From NCBI GenBank assembly GCA_902510415.1, contig CABXBH010000003.1:1-64000 (forward strand): a stretch of 64,000 nucleotides of DNA, read 5' to 3'. Source of the stretch: an uncultured Bacteroidota bacterium (GTDB taxonomy: Bacteria; Bacteroidota; Bacteroidia; Flavobacteriales; Flavobacteriaceae). The notes beneath the pieces are model-generated. The model saw only the letters and a program-made list of their open reading frames with translations. It was not told the DNA's origin and searched no databases. This document shows positions 1 to 10,850 of the stretch, one piece after another (position 1 is the stretch's first letter; the number at the start of each line of letters is the position of its first letter). The position numbers and the translations under genes are program-made.

Positions 1-1
1 A

Positions 2-1087
2 AATGCTCACTTAAGAACTAGAACAAATACTTTTAGTGCTGTGATGAGAATACGTTCAAGCTTATCTTTTGCAATTCACGAATATTTCAACAAAAATGGC
101 TTTTATTATGTTCACACGCCAATAATAACAGCCAGTGATGCTGAAGGTGCAGGTGAACAATTTAGAGTTTCCACTTTAGATCCGAAAAATCCAGCTCTTA
201 ACAAAAATGGAGAAGTGGACTATAAAGAAGATTTTTTTGGTAAAGAAACAAATCTAACTGTTTCAGGGCAACTAGAGGCTGAGGCCTATGCTATGTCAAT
301 GGGTAAAGTATATACATTTGGACCAACTTTTAGAGCTGAAAATTCAAATACTTCTAGACATTTATCAGAGTTTTGGATGATTGAACCTGAAGTTGCATTT
401 ATGGATATAAATGATAATATGAAATTAGCTGAAGATTTTTTAAAATATGTTTTATCCTACTTAATTAATAATAACATTGAAGATTTAAAATTTTTAGAAA
501 ACAGATTAATTACCGAAGAAAAGCAAAAACCTCAAAAGGAGAGAAGTGAATTAAGTCTAATAGAAAAATTAAACTTCGTAATTGAAAATAAGTTTAAAAT
601 TATAACTTATACAGAAGCTTATGAGATTTTGAAAAATTGTAAACCAAATAAAAAGAAAAAATTTAAATATTTAATTACTGAATGGGGGGCTGATTTACAG
701 AGTGAACACGAAAGATTTTTAGTTGAAAAAGAATTTAAGTGTCCTGTTATTATTTACAACTATCCTGCAAAAATTAAATCTTTTTATATGAGATTAAATG
801 AGGATGGAAAAACTGTGAGAGCAATGGATATTTTATTCCCAGGAATAGGAGAAATTGTGGGTGGTTCACAAAGGGAAGAAAGATTGGATATTTTATTAAA
901 TAAAATTAAAGAAGTGGGAATAGAAGAAGAAGAATTGTGGTGGTATTTAGAGCTTAGAAAATTTGGAACTGCTATTCATTCTGGATTTGGATTAGGCTTT
1001 GAAAGGCTTGTAATGTTTGCAACTGGCATGTCAAATATTAGAGATGTAATTCCTTTTCCAAGAACTCCACAAAACGCAGATTTTTAA
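2..1087 (+). CDS. asnS: Asparaginyl-tRNA synthetase, 5'-truncated by window edge
   Basis: Open frame continues upstream of the listed ATG ([29 protein letters not shown]). Class II aaRS motifs [26 protein letters not shown] and [29 protein letters not shown]. Confidence 0.97.
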   Translation, partial: NAHLRTRTNTFSAVMRIRSSLSFAIHEYFNKNGFYYVHTPIITASDAEGAGEQFRVSTLDPKNPALNKNGEVDYKEDFFGKETNLTVSGQLEAEAYAMSMGKVYTFGPTFRAENSNTSRHLSEFWMIEPEVAFMDINDNMKLAEDFLKYVLSYLINNNIEDLKFLENRLITEEKQKPQKERSELSLIEKLNFVIENKFKIITYTEAYEILKNCKPNKKKKFKYLITEWGADLQSEHERFLVEKEFKCPVIIYNYPAKIKSFYMRLNEDGKTVRAMDILFPGIGEIVGGSQREERLDILLNKIKEVGIEEEELWWYLELRKFGTAIHSGFGLGFERLVMFATGMSNIRDVIPFPRTPQNADF

Positions 1088-1092
1088 TATCA

Positions 1093-2517
1093 ATGAAGCA
1101 ATATTTAAAATTAAAACTATCTCAGAAATTATCTCCACAGCAAATTCAGCTTATGAAGTTAATTCAGCTTCCTACATTAGATTTTGAACAAAAAATACAG
1201 AGAGAAATCGAAGAAAATCCAGCTCTTGAAGAGGGTAAAAATTCAAAAGATGAAGATCAACAAGATAGTCAGGAAGATTATTCTGAGGATGATATTAATA
1301 TTGACGATTATATAAATTATGATGATACTCCTTCATACAAGTTAAATTCAAATAATTCAGGAAGGCTAGAAGACAAAAATATTCCTTTTTCATCAGGTAT
1401 TTCTTTTACCCAACATCTTTTATCTCAATTAAAACCAATAAGTCTAAGTGAAAAAAAAATGAAAATTGCTGAATTTCTTGTTGGAAGTATAGATGAGTCT
1501 GGCTATATAAGATTAGAAATAGAGGAAATAATTGATGATTTAGCATTTACTCAAAACCTTATTGTACATGAAGATGAGTTAAAAGAAATATTGAATATTG
1601 TTCAGGATTTTGATCCCCCAGGAGTGGGAGCATTATCACTCCAAGAATGTCTCATAATTCAATTAAGAAGAAAAAAAAGAAATAAATATATAGATTTAGC
1701 AATTGATATAATTGAGAATTCTTTTGAACAATTTTCAAAAAAACATTTTGAAAAATTGATGAATAAATATTCAATTGAAGAAGAGCAATTAAAAGAAATA
1801 ATTAATTTAATCTCTAAACTTAATCCAAAACCTGGGGGGTCATATTCAGGTGGAGGTAAGCCTATAGAGCAGGTTATTCCAGATTTTAGAATCTCTATAG
1901 AGAATGATGAATTAACACTAGATCTTAATTATAGAAATAGTCCAGTTCTAAATATTTCAAGAGATTATGATGAAATGCTTAGAGGCTATAAATTAGAAAA
2001 AAACAAATCTAAATCACAAAAAGAGGCTATACAGTTTATTAAACAAAAGCTGGATTCTGCAAAATGGTTTATTGACGCTGTAAAACAAAGACAACAGACA
2101 CTAATGATTACTATGCAGGCAATAATGAATTACCAAAGTGAATATTTTCTTACAGGCGATGAAAGAAAAATTAAACCTATGATTTTAAAAGATATTGCCA
2201 ACGAAATAGAAATGGATATTTCTACAATTTCAAGAGTAGCAAATAGTAAATATGTTGATACACCTTATGGAACAAAGCTATTAAAAGAATTTTTTAGTGA
2301 ATCCATGAAAACTACAAGTGGGGAAGAAATTTCAACTATAGAAATTAAAAAAATCTTAGAAAAAGTTGTTCGAAATGAAAACAAAAGAAAACCTGAAACA
2401 GATGAAAAACTGGTTAAAATTTTAAATGAAAAGGGGTACAAAATCGCAAGAAGGACAGTAGCAAAATATAGAGAACAACTTAATATTCCAGTTGCAAGGT
2501 TAAGAAAAGAAATTTAG
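1093..2517 (+). CDS. rpoN: RNA polymerase sigma-54 factor
   Basis: N-terminal LKLSQKLSPQQIQLMKLIQLP. C-terminal RpoN-box-like region IARRTVAKYREQLNIPVARLRKE. Confidence 0.97.
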   Translation: MKQYLKLKLSQKLSPQQIQLMKLIQLPTLDFEQKIQREIEENPALEEGKNSKDEDQQDSQEDYSEDDINIDDYINYDDTPSYKLNSNNSGRLEDKNIPFSSGISFTQHLLSQLKPISLSEKKMKIAEFLVGSIDESGYIRLEIEEIIDDLAFTQNLIVHEDELKEILNIVQDFDPPGVGALSLQECLIIQLRRKKRNKYIDLAIDIIENSFEQFSKKHFEKLMNKYSIEEEQLKEIINLISKLNPKPGGSYSGGGKPIEQVIPDFRISIENDELTLDLNYRNSPVLNISRDYDEMLRGYKLEKNKSKSQKEAIQFIKQKLDSAKWFIDAVKQRQQTLMITMQAIMNYQSEYFLTGDERKIKPMILKDIANEIEMDISTISRVANSKYVDTPYGTKLLKEFFSESMKTTSGEEISTIEIKKILEKVVRNENKRKPETDEKLVKILNEKGYKIARRTVAKYREQLNIPVARLRKEI

Positions 2518-2520
2518 CTT

Positions 2521-3003
2521 TTACTTTTTATTTAAAGAAACATCTCCAATTCTGGTGGTATAATTTATCTTAAGAGCATTTACCTTCCTTAATTCCTGTT
2601 TAATATCTCCAACAATACCCATATTGGTTTCTTTATCAACCTTAAGAGCAGTTGTTAAAAAAGGTCTTAACTCCTCTCTTTTAGACTCTCTTTCGGCATA
2701 AATAAAGGCGGGGATGTCTGAGACTTCTGAGAATTTATCGTTTAACTGGAGACGAGCTTCGGTTCCAAATTTTGATTGATATCCAAAATTAGGTTTCCCA
2801 GCATAGATATACATTACAAGTTCCTTTTTATCTAATTTTTCTACCTCGTTTGCTGCAGGCAACTCATTTTTTATCTTCAATTCGTTATCTCTCATTACGG
2901 TAGCAACCATAAAAAAGAATAAAAGCATAAAAACAATATCTGGAAGTGAGGCTGTATTAACAGCAGGCAAATCTCCTTTTTTCTTTTTGTTAAATTTTGA
3001 CAT
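2521..3003 (-). CDS. exbD: ExbD/TolR-family biopolymer transport protein
   Basis: Single N-terminal TM (LPDIVFMLLFFFMVATVM) in an ExbD context. Downstream of a second ExbD and an ExbB. Confidence 0.9.
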   Translation of the reverse strand: MSKFNKKKKGDLPAVNTASLPDIVFMLLFFFMVATVMRDNELKIKNELPAANEVEKLDKKELVMYIYAGKPNFGYQSKFGTEARLQLNDKFSEVSDIPAFIYAERESKREELRPFLTTALKVDKETNMGIVGDIKQELRKVNALKINYTTRIGDVSLNKK

Positions 3004-3018
3004 AATAAAATATTATAA

Positions 3019-3615
3019 TTACTGTACTTCAGATAATTTCTGAGGGTACTCTTTTCTTAGTCTATTAATATTTTCTTTTAGTTTATCTTTATTGCCAGGC
3101 CAATTAACATCTTTATAATTCTTCATCATTTCAGAATAACTATCTCCGAACAATTCTTGAGCTCTTACATTTCTCAAATGAGTGTATGCAGCTACTAACT
3201 CATTTTGGACAGAAATATAGGTTGCATAAGATGTTTCCCTCTCATTCTTAAGAGAAATAATTGCTTTATCAGGATTATCTGATGATTTAGAATCTCTTTT
3301 TCCCTTACAATAATTACAAGCATCTTCACCAGTTCCACCTCCATTATCTAAAAATTCAATCGCTGATGTTCGTAAATCTTCTAATTCCATTAATTCATCT
3401 TCTACTAAAAGTTGATCTTTACCGTTTAATAGAACAGTGAATATATTTTTCTGCTTGATTACCACATCCTCTTCAGATTCTTCCATAGGAGGAAGTTTTC
3501 TACTAATACCTGAATCCGTTTCAATTGTTGTAGTTACCAGAAAAAATATTAACAAAAGAAAAGCAATGTCAGCCATTGATCCTGCATTAACCTCTGGTGA
3601 TGATCTTCTTGCCAT
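3019..3615 (-). CDS. exbD: ExbD/TolR-family biopolymer transport protein
   Basis: SMADIAFLLLIFFLVTTTIETDSGISRKLPP is a typical Bacteroidetes ExbD N-terminus. Confidence 0.92.
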   Translation of the reverse strand: MARRSSPEVNAGSMADIAFLLLIFFLVTTTIETDSGISRKLPPMEESEEDVVIKQKNIFTVLLNGKDQLLVEDELMELEDLRTSAIEFLDNGGGTGEDACNYCKGKRDSKSSDNPDKAIISLKNERETSYATYISVQNELVAAYTHLRNVRAQELFGDSYSEMMKNYKDVNWPGNKDKLKENINRLRKEYPQKLSEVQ

Positions 3616-3621
3616 AATTAT

Positions 3622-4029
3622 TTATTTTCTGTTTTTAAATCCAAAGAACAACATTGTTCCACTTGCAATAAGTATAAGTGAATAAAACATGAATAATGCT
3701 GCTCCAATAAATTTTGAACTAGTTGCTGATAGGATTTTTCCTTCTCTCATTAGTGTTTCTTCACCCGAAGCAATAAGGAAACAAACAACAAATAAGCCTA
3801 AAAATGAACCGATTCCCTTTAAGGTATTCATAAGACTTGATTTATTACCAATCATATTTTTTATTCCAAAATACATTACAGATGAAACAATGATGAAAAG
3901 AACAAAATATGCATTGTATAAAATCATATCAATTCCTACAAGATTATCAAGTAAGATGACAAGAACAAAGATTATTCCTAATAGGGATAAACCGATAGCT
4001 GTGTATTTAAGTATATTATAAAAATTCAT
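3622..4029 (-). CDS. Multi-TM hypothetical membrane protein encoded between exbB and exbD
   Basis: ORF track. About four hydrophobic helices; conserved operon position. Confidence 0.75.
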   Translation of the reverse strand: MNFYNILKYTAIGLSLLGIIFVLVILLDNLVGIDMILYNAYFVLFIIVSSVMYFGIKNMIGNKSSLMNTLKGIGSFLGLFVVCFLIASGEETLMREGKILSATSSKFIGAALFMFYSLILIASGTMLFFGFKNRK

Positions 4030-4034
4030 ATTTA

Positions 4035-4838
4035 TTATTTCTTATTGTTTACTAAAATATCCATAAGATCTATAGAGGCATTTTCCATATCGTTAACGAT
4101 ACTATCTATTTTGGCTATAATGTAGTTGTAAAAAATTTGAAGAATAATAGCTACAATTAACCCAAACACCGTAGTCAATAAGGCTACTTTAATACCTCCT
4201 GCAACAAGAGATGGTTGCATATCCCCGGCAGCTTCAATTTTATCAAATGCTTGAATCATACCTATTACTGTTCCCATGAAACCAAGCATCGGAGCAAGCG
4301 CAATAAACAGGGAAATCCAAGAAACATTTTTCTCTAATTGACCCATTTGTACACCTCCATATGCAATTACAGCCTTTTCAGCAGATTCGATTCCTTCACT
4401 AGATCTATCCAATCCCTGATAAAAAATAGATGCAACAGGTCCAGGAGTATTTCTACAAACTTCTTTTGCAGCATTTATACCACCTGATTTCATTGCAGCT
4501 TCAACTTCACTAGTTAATTTACTCGAGTCGGTTGAAGTAGAAAGGTTTAAATAAATAATTCTTTCTATAGCAATTGCAAGACCAAGAATAAGACATAATA
4601 AAACAATTCCCATAAAACCAGGTCCACCTTCAATAAACCTCTTTTTCAGTTCTTGGTGAAAGTTTAACTGCTCTTCCTCTACAGGCTCTTCCATAACAGG
4701 CTCTTCCATTTCAACAGCATCTGTTTGAACAGTATCTTGTTGCTCAGACATTTCCATTTCATCCTGTAAAGGAAATGCTTGATTCGATTGAACAAATATT
4801 AACGATAATATTGCTAATAAACTAAATAATCTTTTCAT
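4035..4838 (-). CDS. exbB: MotA/TolQ/ExbB proton channel family protein
   Basis: ISLFIALAPMLGFMGTVIGMIQAFDKIEAAGDMQPSLVAGGIKVALLTTVFGLIVAI core; N-terminal signal/acidic region. Confidence 0.95.
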   Translation of the reverse strand: MKRLFSLLAILSLIFVQSNQAFPLQDEMEMSEQQDTVQTDAVEMEEPVMEEPVEEEQLNFHQELKKRFIEGGPGFMGIVLLCLILGLAIAIERIIYLNLSTSTDSSKLTSEVEAAMKSGGINAAKEVCRNTPGPVASIFYQGLDRSSEGIESAEKAVIAYGGVQMGQLEKNVSWISLFIALAPMLGFMGTVIGMIQAFDKIEAAGDMQPSLVAGGIKVALLTTVFGLIVAIILQIFYNYIIAKIDSIVNDMENASIDLMDILVNNKK

Positions 4839-4906
4839 CTTTTTTTTGTTTAATATTTTTGAGTGTTAAAGATATAAAAATATATCACATAAATTACATA
4901 ATATGC

Positions 4907-4993
4907 AGAGAGGAAGGGATTCGAACCCTCGATACACTTTTGGTGTATACACACTTTCCAGGCGTGCGCCTTCGACCACTCGGCCACCTCTCT
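4907..4993 (-). tRNA. tRNA-Ser (GGA)
   Basis: Reverse complement AGAGAGGTGGCCGAGTGGTCGAAGGCGCACGCCTGGAAAGTGTGTATACACCAAAAGTGTATCGAGGGTTCGAATCCCTTCCTCTCT. It has paired acceptor ends, a long variable arm, GGTTCGAATCC T-arm and anticodon loop CTGGAAA. Confidence 0.97.
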
Positions 4994-5062
4994 AAGCACA
5001 GTTAACAAATAAAGAGAAAAAAAATTAATTATGAAATTTAATCAATAATTTTTTAGGCCAAT

Positions 5063-5827
5063 TTAAACCTTAAAAACCTCCTTTGAATTATGGGTAGTTA
5101 TTTTTGCAATTTCATTAAGTGAGAGATTGTATATGTCACAAAGCTTTTCTGCTATAATTTTAATGTTAGCGCTCTGATTTCTTTTACCTCTAAGCGGGGC
5201 TGGTGATAAATATGGGGAATCTGTTTCGAGAACAATATTTTTTATATCAATTTGATTCAAAAATTTATCAATCTTTCCGTTTTTAAAGGTTACTACTCCT
5301 CCAATTCCTAATTTCATATCTAACTCAATAATCTTATTTGCTTGTTCCAAATCACCCGAAAAACAATGAAAGACACCTCCATTTAATGGTTTATTATTAA
5401 TCAGAACATTATAAATTTCATCAAATGATTCTCTGCAGTGTATAACAATAGGTAGGTGATTATTATTAGCAATCTCAATTTGCATCTCAAATGCCTTAGT
5501 TTGCATGCTCAAATTAGATTTATCCCAATATAAATCAATTCCTATTTCTCCTATAGCTACTATATGGTTGTTTTTTAATATATTTTGTACTAACGATATT
5601 TCATCTGAAAAATCTTTCCCAACATAACATGGGTGTAATCCTGACATCAAAAAAATATTTTCTGGGTATTTTTTTTGAAGATTAAACATCGATGAAGAAT
5701 ATTTAGAATTTATTGCGGGGAAAAATAGTCTTTTTACATTGTTGAAAAATGCATTCTCAATAACAATATCTATATCATTACTGAACTCATCAAGATAAAG
5801 ATGGGTGTGAGTATCTGTAAATACCAT
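5063..5827 (-). CDS. tatD: TatD family metal-dependent DNase
   Basis: DTHTHLYLDEF, GEIGIDLYWD, VIHCRES, FHCFSGD, LETDSPYLSP motifs. Confidence 0.95.
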   Translation of the reverse strand: MVFTDTHTHLYLDEFSNDIDIVIENAFFNNVKRLFFPAINSKYSSSMFNLQKKYPENIFLMSGLHPCYVGKDFSDEISLVQNILKNNHIVAIGEIGIDLYWDKSNLSMQTKAFEMQIEIANNNHLPIVIHCRESFDEIYNVLINNKPLNGGVFHCFSGDLEQANKIIELDMKLGIGGVVTFKNGKIDKFLNQIDIKNIVLETDSPYLSPAPLRGKRNQSANIKIIAEKLCDIYNLSLNEIAKITTHNSKEVFKV

Positions 5828-5835
5828 TTTAGAAA

Positions 5836-7041
5836 TTAACTAATTTCAAGAGCTTTTTTAATATTATTATTCATTAAAGTTTCTGTAGGATTTTCTAAAG
5901 CTTCTTTAATATGAACCAAAAAACCTACACTTTCTCTACCATCAATAATTCTGTGATCATAAGAAAGGGCCAAATACATTACAGGTCTAATTTCAACTTT
6001 TCCACTTACCGCAACAGGTCTTTGAACTATATTATGCATACCAAGAATTGCGCTTTGAGGTGGGTTAATTATTGGCGTTGAAAGCATACTTCCAAAAACA
6101 CCTCCATTTGAGATAGTAAAAGTACCTCCCGTCATTTCGTCTACAGTGATTTGTCCATCTCTTGCTCTTTCAGCAAGTCTTTTAACCTCAAGTTCAACTC
6201 CTTTAAATGTAAGTTCTTCAGCACTTCTAATAACCGGAACCATCAAACCTTTTGGGCCGGAAACTGCAATACTTATATCACAATAATTATATGAAATCAT
6301 TTCAGATTTATCTATCATTGAATTGACTGCTGGAAATTCTTGTAATGCTCTAACGCTAGCTAAAGTAAAAAAAGACATAAAACCTAAATTCACTCCATGC
6401 TTTTCTTTAAAAGTTTCTTTATATTTTTTTCTTAATTCAAAGATAGCGGACATATCTACTTCGTTAAAAGTTGTGAGCATAGCGGTTTCATTTTTTACCG
6501 AAACAAGTCTTTCCGCTACTTTTCTTCTTAACATTGAAAGCTTAGCTCTTGTTTGAGATCTTTTAGCATTATCTACATTTCCCATAGCAGGTTTGCCTAA
6601 CAATATATCTTGCTTTGTAATTCTTCCCGCTTTACCTGTTCCTTTAATTTGAGATATATCAACATCTTTCTCAGCAACTAGCTTTCTAGCTGCAGGACTT
6701 AAAAAATCAGATTTTGAATTATCAGTTGAATTTTCATTTCTGGACTCTGGCTCTATAACTTCTTTAATTTCTTTTACCGCTGAACTAGCTTTTGAAACAC
6801 CTTTAGCTGAAGTATCAATATGACATACAACTTGTCCAACTTGAACAACATCTCCCTCCTCAGCTTTAAGAAGAATAACCCCTGATTGTTCAGCGGGTAA
6901 TTCTAATGTTGCCTTATCACTATCAATCTCTGCAATAATTTGATCCTTTTCAACATATTCGCCATCTGAGACTAACCACTGAGCAATTTCAACTTCTGAA
7001 ATTGATTCACCTGGGGATGGTATCTGCATTTCTAAAATCAT
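5836..7041 (-). CDS. sucB: 2-oxoglutarate dehydrogenase E2, dihydrolipoyllysine-residue succinyltransferase
   Basis: Lipoyl domain ...[12 protein letters not shown], peripheral-subunit-binding domain, catalytic [15 protein letters not shown]. Confidence 0.96.
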   Translation of the reverse strand: MILEMQIPSPGESISEVEIAQWLVSDGEYVEKDQIIAEIDSDKATLELPAEQSGVILLKAEEGDVVQVGQVVCHIDTSAKGVSKASSAVKEIKEVIEPESRNENSTDNSKSDFLSPAARKLVAEKDVDISQIKGTGKAGRITKQDILLGKPAMGNVDNAKRSQTRAKLSMLRRKVAERLVSVKNETAMLTTFNEVDMSAIFELRKKYKETFKEKHGVNLGFMSFFTLASVRALQEFPAVNSMIDKSEMISYNYCDISIAVSGPKGLMVPVIRSAEELTFKGVELEVKRLAERARDGQITVDEMTGGTFTISNGGVFGSMLSTPIINPPQSAILGMHNIVQRPVAVSGKVEIRPVMYLALSYDHRIIDGRESVGFLVHIKEALENPTETLMNNNIKKALEIS

Positions 7042-7100
7042 AAGATTAACATTTTTCTTTTTTAAAACTTGTGTTCTTAACCGTCTTCTAATATAGCAAT

Positions 7101-8042
7101 TTAGTCAATAAATCCATTTAAATCATAATGAGAAAAAAATTCCCAAATCAATTCAGATGAGTTAATATCTTCCGTCATAAACCAAACATGTTCTCCTCCA
7201 TTAACTTTATAATGATCAACAACAGAACCATTGATTCCCCCATCAAATAAAAGTCTTTCAATAGAAAAATCATCATTAGGGTTTGAGTCATTTAGTTGAG
7301 TAGTTTCAACATCGTTACAATAGTTATTGGAACTCCAATAAGTTAAAACCTCAGGGATTCCAATAGAACCAATTGATGAATTACCATTATAGGTTACAAT
7401 AGAGTCATCTGTGCCATGTATTTGTAAAATAGGTAATTCTCTTTCAGGGTTACATTCATTAAATGTTTCAGTTGTCATTGAACCTGTAACAGATGCGACT
7501 GCCGCAAACTTATTACTAATTTGACAACCTAACAGAAAACTAAAAAACCCTCCATTTGACATGCCAGTGGCATATATCCTATCTTGATTTAAATTGTAAT
7601 CCTGAGAAATAAGTTGAATTAAAAAATCAATTAAACTAACATCGTCTGTTGTACTACTATTAGTCCATCCTCCAACATTCCAATGTGGAAATCCAAAAAA
7701 ACTTGAGCCTTGTGGATATACAACTATGAAATTTTCTCTTTCAGCAATAGAATTAAAATCTGAATAGTACATCATTTGATTATTACTCCCACCAAAACCA
7801 TGAAATACAAATAAAATTGATGATGAAGATTCGTGCGTATAGGATTCTGGTATATAAACTATAAAATCTCTGACTAAACCTTGAAAAGTTATTTCATATT
7901 CGCCTATACCGTATTGAATTTCACCATACTGATTTTCATCCTCCTGATCATTTCCTGGATTTATTGGCTGTTCATTATCATAAATAGATGAACAAGAAAA
8001 AGCCATTATCAGTATTAATATTCTAAAATAAATTTTTGTCAA
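7101..8042 (-). CDS. Lipoprotein alpha/beta hydrolase, polyhydroxybutyrate depolymerase / CE1-like esterase (LpqC-type)
   Basis: [11 protein letters not shown], nucleophile elbow [33 protein letters not shown] at 8042 gives signal peptide [16 protein letters not shown] with a lipobox. The longer ORF to 8096 would overlap sucA. Confidence 0.85.
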   Translation of the reverse strand: MTKIYFRILILIMAFSCSSIYDNEQPINPGNDQEDENQYGEIQYGIGEYEITFQGLVRDFIVYIPESYTHESSSSILFVFHGFGGSNNQMMYYSDFNSIAERENFIVVYPQGSSFFGFPHWNVGGWTNSSTTDDVSLIDFLIQLISQDYNLNQDRIYATGMSNGGFFSFLLGCQISNKFAAVASVTGSMTTETFNECNPERELPILQIHGTDDSIVTYNGNSSIGSIGIPEVLTYWSSNNYCNDVETTQLNDSNPNDDFSIERLLFDGGINGSVVDHYKVNGGEHVWFMTEDINSSELIWEFFSHYDLNGFID

Positions 8043-8043
8043 A

Positions 8044-10809
8044 CTATGATTTTTCTGGTAGTTGATTGTTCTTGGTTTTGTCAAAAATAAAGTCAATTAC
8101 TTCCTTGTGTCTTTTAAGATATCTTGTAGAGCTACCTGCTGCCGTAGCAGCATAAAATCTTCTTGATGCAACTCTAAATGAATGCGCTTCCTTTAAATTA
8201 ATTAATAAATGTGCGTAAGCTCCCATATTAATAGGCTCCTCTTGTGCCCAAACAATATCATCAACATTTTTATATTTTTGAATAATAGATCTTATATGCT
8301 CCTTTGGTAGAGGAAATAACTGTTCTATTCTGACAAGTGCAATATCGCTTCTTCCTAATCTTTCTCTTTCTTCCAAAATATCATAATAAAATTTTCCTGT
8401 TACAAAAACTAAAGATTTTGCATCATCTACAGATATTTTAGAATCATCGATAATTAAATTAAATTCACCATTGACGAATTCTTCAACAGAGGAATATACC
8501 ATTGGGTGTCTTAATAAACTTTTAGGTGTAAAAATGATAAGTGGCTTTCTGAATTTAGCTTTTAATTGTCTTCTTAGAATATGAAACATATTTGCTGGTG
8601 TTGTACAGTTTGCAACAAAAACATTATCCTTAGCGCAAAGTTGTAAATACCTTTCAATTCTTGCAGATGAATGCTCTGCACCTTGACCCTCATAACCATG
8701 TGGCAAAAACATAACTAAACCGTTTTGAGTTTTCCATTTGTCTTCTCCTGAAAATAGATATTGATCAATAATTATTTGCGCGCCATTACTAAAATCTCCA
8801 AACTGAGCTTCCCAAATAGTTAAGGATTTAGGGTCTGCCATTGCATACCCATATTCAAAACCTAAAACACCATATTCTGAAAGCAGTGAATTATATATTG
8901 TAAATTTTCCCTGATTCTCATCAATATGATTTAACAAGGATATTTCCTCTTCACTTTCTTCAACCTTAATAATCGCATGTCTATGTGAAAAAGTTCCTCT
9001 TTCAACATCTTGCCCAGAAATTCTTACATTATAACCCTCTTCTAGCAAACTTGCATATGCTAAATGCTCACCCATTGACCAATCAAGTTTGTCATTGTTA
9101 TACATTACCTGTCTATTATTCACAAGTTTTTTTATTTTATTTATAAACTTTTTATCGGAAGGTAAGTTTGAAATTACTTCAGCTATTTTATCAAGTTTTA
9201 ATCTTGGATAAGTAGTGTCAATAGGCTTAATCATTATTTCTTGATTAACCCTTTCATAATCAGACCACTCGTCACTCATAAAATCAGTTATTCTTGTTTT
9301 TTCGTTCTTTTTAGAATCCTGTAATTGATTTTCAAGCTTTAACCTATATTCAGATTCAATATTTTTAATTTCATCATCTGTCATTAAAGAATCTTTAATC
9401 AACTTAGAAGCATAGATATTTTTTGGGTTTGGATGTTTTGATATGAGTTTATAAAGTTTTGGTTGTGTAAATCGAGGTTCATCTCCTTCGTTATGACCAT
9501 ATTTTCTATAACCTAGAAGATCTATAAATACGTCTCTTTTAAACTCAAGTCTAAAATCAAGAGCAAATAAAACTGCGTGAACAACAGCTTCAACGTCATC
9601 AGCGTTTACGTGTAAAACAGGTGATAATGTAACCTTACCGACATCCGTACAGTATGTGCTTGATCTTGCATCCAGGTAATTTGTTGTAAAACCAATTTGA
9701 TTATTTACAACAATATGAATTGTACCTCCAGTTTGATAGCCTTCTAATCTAGCCATCTGAACTAATTCATATACTAAGCCTTGTCCAGCAATGGCTGCAT
9801 CTCCATGAACAATAATAGGAAGTACTTTGTTTGAATTGTTTTCAAAATATTTATCAAGTTTTGATCTAGATATTCCCTGCACAACAGAGCCAACGGTCTC
9901 TAAATGAGAGGGATTAGGAGCTATATTTAAATTTATTTTTTTTTCGTTTTCCGTTACTCTTTCACTTGTCCATCCTAAATGATATTTTACATCTCCATCA
10001 AAAATCTTTTCCTCATAATCTTTTCCTTCAAACTCACTAAAAACACTTTTTGCAGATTTTCCAAAGATATTAACCAAAGTACTTAGTCTTCCTCTATGAG
10101 CCATTCCCATCACAAATTCTTTAACCCCTTTATTGGCTGCTTCCTCGATTAAAATATCCAATGCTGGTATTAATGATTCACCTCCCTCCAAAGAAAATCT
10201 TTTTTGTCCAACATACTTTGTATGAAGAAAATTTTCAAATGAAACAGCTTCAATTAACTTAGTCATCAGTTTTTTCTTTTGAAGACTTGTAAAATTTGGT
10301 TGATTATTATTTATGTTCAATTTATTTTGAATCCATGAAATAATTTCAGGTTTTCTTATATACATATATTCAACCCCAATACTTTCACAATAGATATCCT
10401 CTAAATGTGAAACAATTACACTGAGAGGTTGAGGGCCTAAACCAATAATTTCACCAGCATTAAATACTGTACTCAAATCATCTTGTTCAAGACCAAAATT
10501 ATTTATTGAAAGTGTGGGTCTATATGTTCTTCTCTCACGAACTGGATTTGTGTTTGTGAATAAATGACCTCTAGATCTATAACCGTTAATTAAATTAATA
10601 ACCTTAAATTCTTTTTGAACATGTTCAGGTATTTGAGGGCTTATCCCTTCAAGAATTTCATCCTTCAAAAAATCACTATTAGCAAAATCATAGCCCTGAA
10701 AAAAAGCCTTCCAGCTAGGCTCTAAAGAGTCAGGATCTTTTAGATATTGGTCATAGAGATCTGAAAAATATCCTGCATGCGCAGCGTTGAGAAAAGAAAA
10801 GTTATCCAC
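8044..10809 (-). CDS. sucA: 2-oxoglutarate dehydrogenase E1 component
   Basis: FLNAAHAGYFSDLYDQYLKDPDSLEPSWKAFFQGYDF, MGMAHRGRLSTLVNI, HGDAAIAGQGLVYE, HNEGDEPRFTQP, EAQFGDFSNGAQIIIDQY. Confidence 0.98.
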   Translation of the reverse strand: MDNFSFLNAAHAGYFSDLYDQYLKDPDSLEPSWKAFFQGYDFANSDFLKDEILEGISPQIPEHVQKEFKVINLINGYRSRGHLFTNTNPVRERRTYRPTLSINNFGLEQDDLSTVFNAGEIIGLGPQPLSVIVSHLEDIYCESIGVEYMYIRKPEIISWIQNKLNINNNQPNFTSLQKKKLMTKLIEAVSFENFLHTKYVGQKRFSLEGGESLIPALDILIEEAANKGVKEFVMGMAHRGRLSTLVNIFGKSAKSVFSEFEGKDYEEKIFDGDVKYHLGWTSERVTENEKKINLNIAPNPSHLETVGSVVQGISRSKLDKYFENNSNKVLPIIVHGDAAIAGQGLVYELVQMARLEGYQTGGTIHIVVNNQIGFTTNYLDARSSTYCTDVGKVTLSPVLHVNADDVEAVVHAVLFALDFRLEFKRDVFIDLLGYRKYGHNEGDEPRFTQPKLYKLISKHPNPKNIYASKLIKDSLMTDDEIKNIESEYRLKLENQLQDSKKNEKTRITDFMSDEWSDYERVNQEIMIKPIDTTYPRLKLDKIAEVISNLPSDKKFINKIKKLVNNRQVMYNNDKLDWSMGEHLAYASLLEEGYNVRISGQDVERGTFSHRHAIIKVEESEEEISLLNHIDENQGKFTIYNSLLSEYGVLGFEYGYAMADPKSLTIWEAQFGDFSNGAQIIIDQYLFSGEDKWKTQNGLVMFLPHGYEGQGAEHSSARIERYLQLCAKDNVFVANCTTPANMFHILRRQLKAKFRKPLIIFTPKSLLRHPMVYSSVEEFVNGEFNLIIDDSKISVDDAKSLVFVTGKFYYDILEERERLGRSDIALVRIEQLFPLPKEHIRSIIQKYKNVDDIVWAQEEPINMGAYAHLLINLKEAHSFRVASRRFYAATAAGSSTRYLKRHKEVIDFIFDKTKNNQLPEKS

Positions 10810-10850
10810 TCAATTTAATTTACTTAACAAATGTATATAATATAAATTTT

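Noticed and set aside
3437-4021. ORFs 3437-3685 (+) and 3689-4021 (+) opposite exbD and the membrane protein.
   Set aside because: Shadow ORFs antisense to well-supported genes.
8044-8096. 53-nt coding overlap between sucA and the esterase ORF.
   Set aside because: It is an artefact of the ORF-track start. A TTG at 8042 gives a proper lipoprotein signal peptide without overlap.
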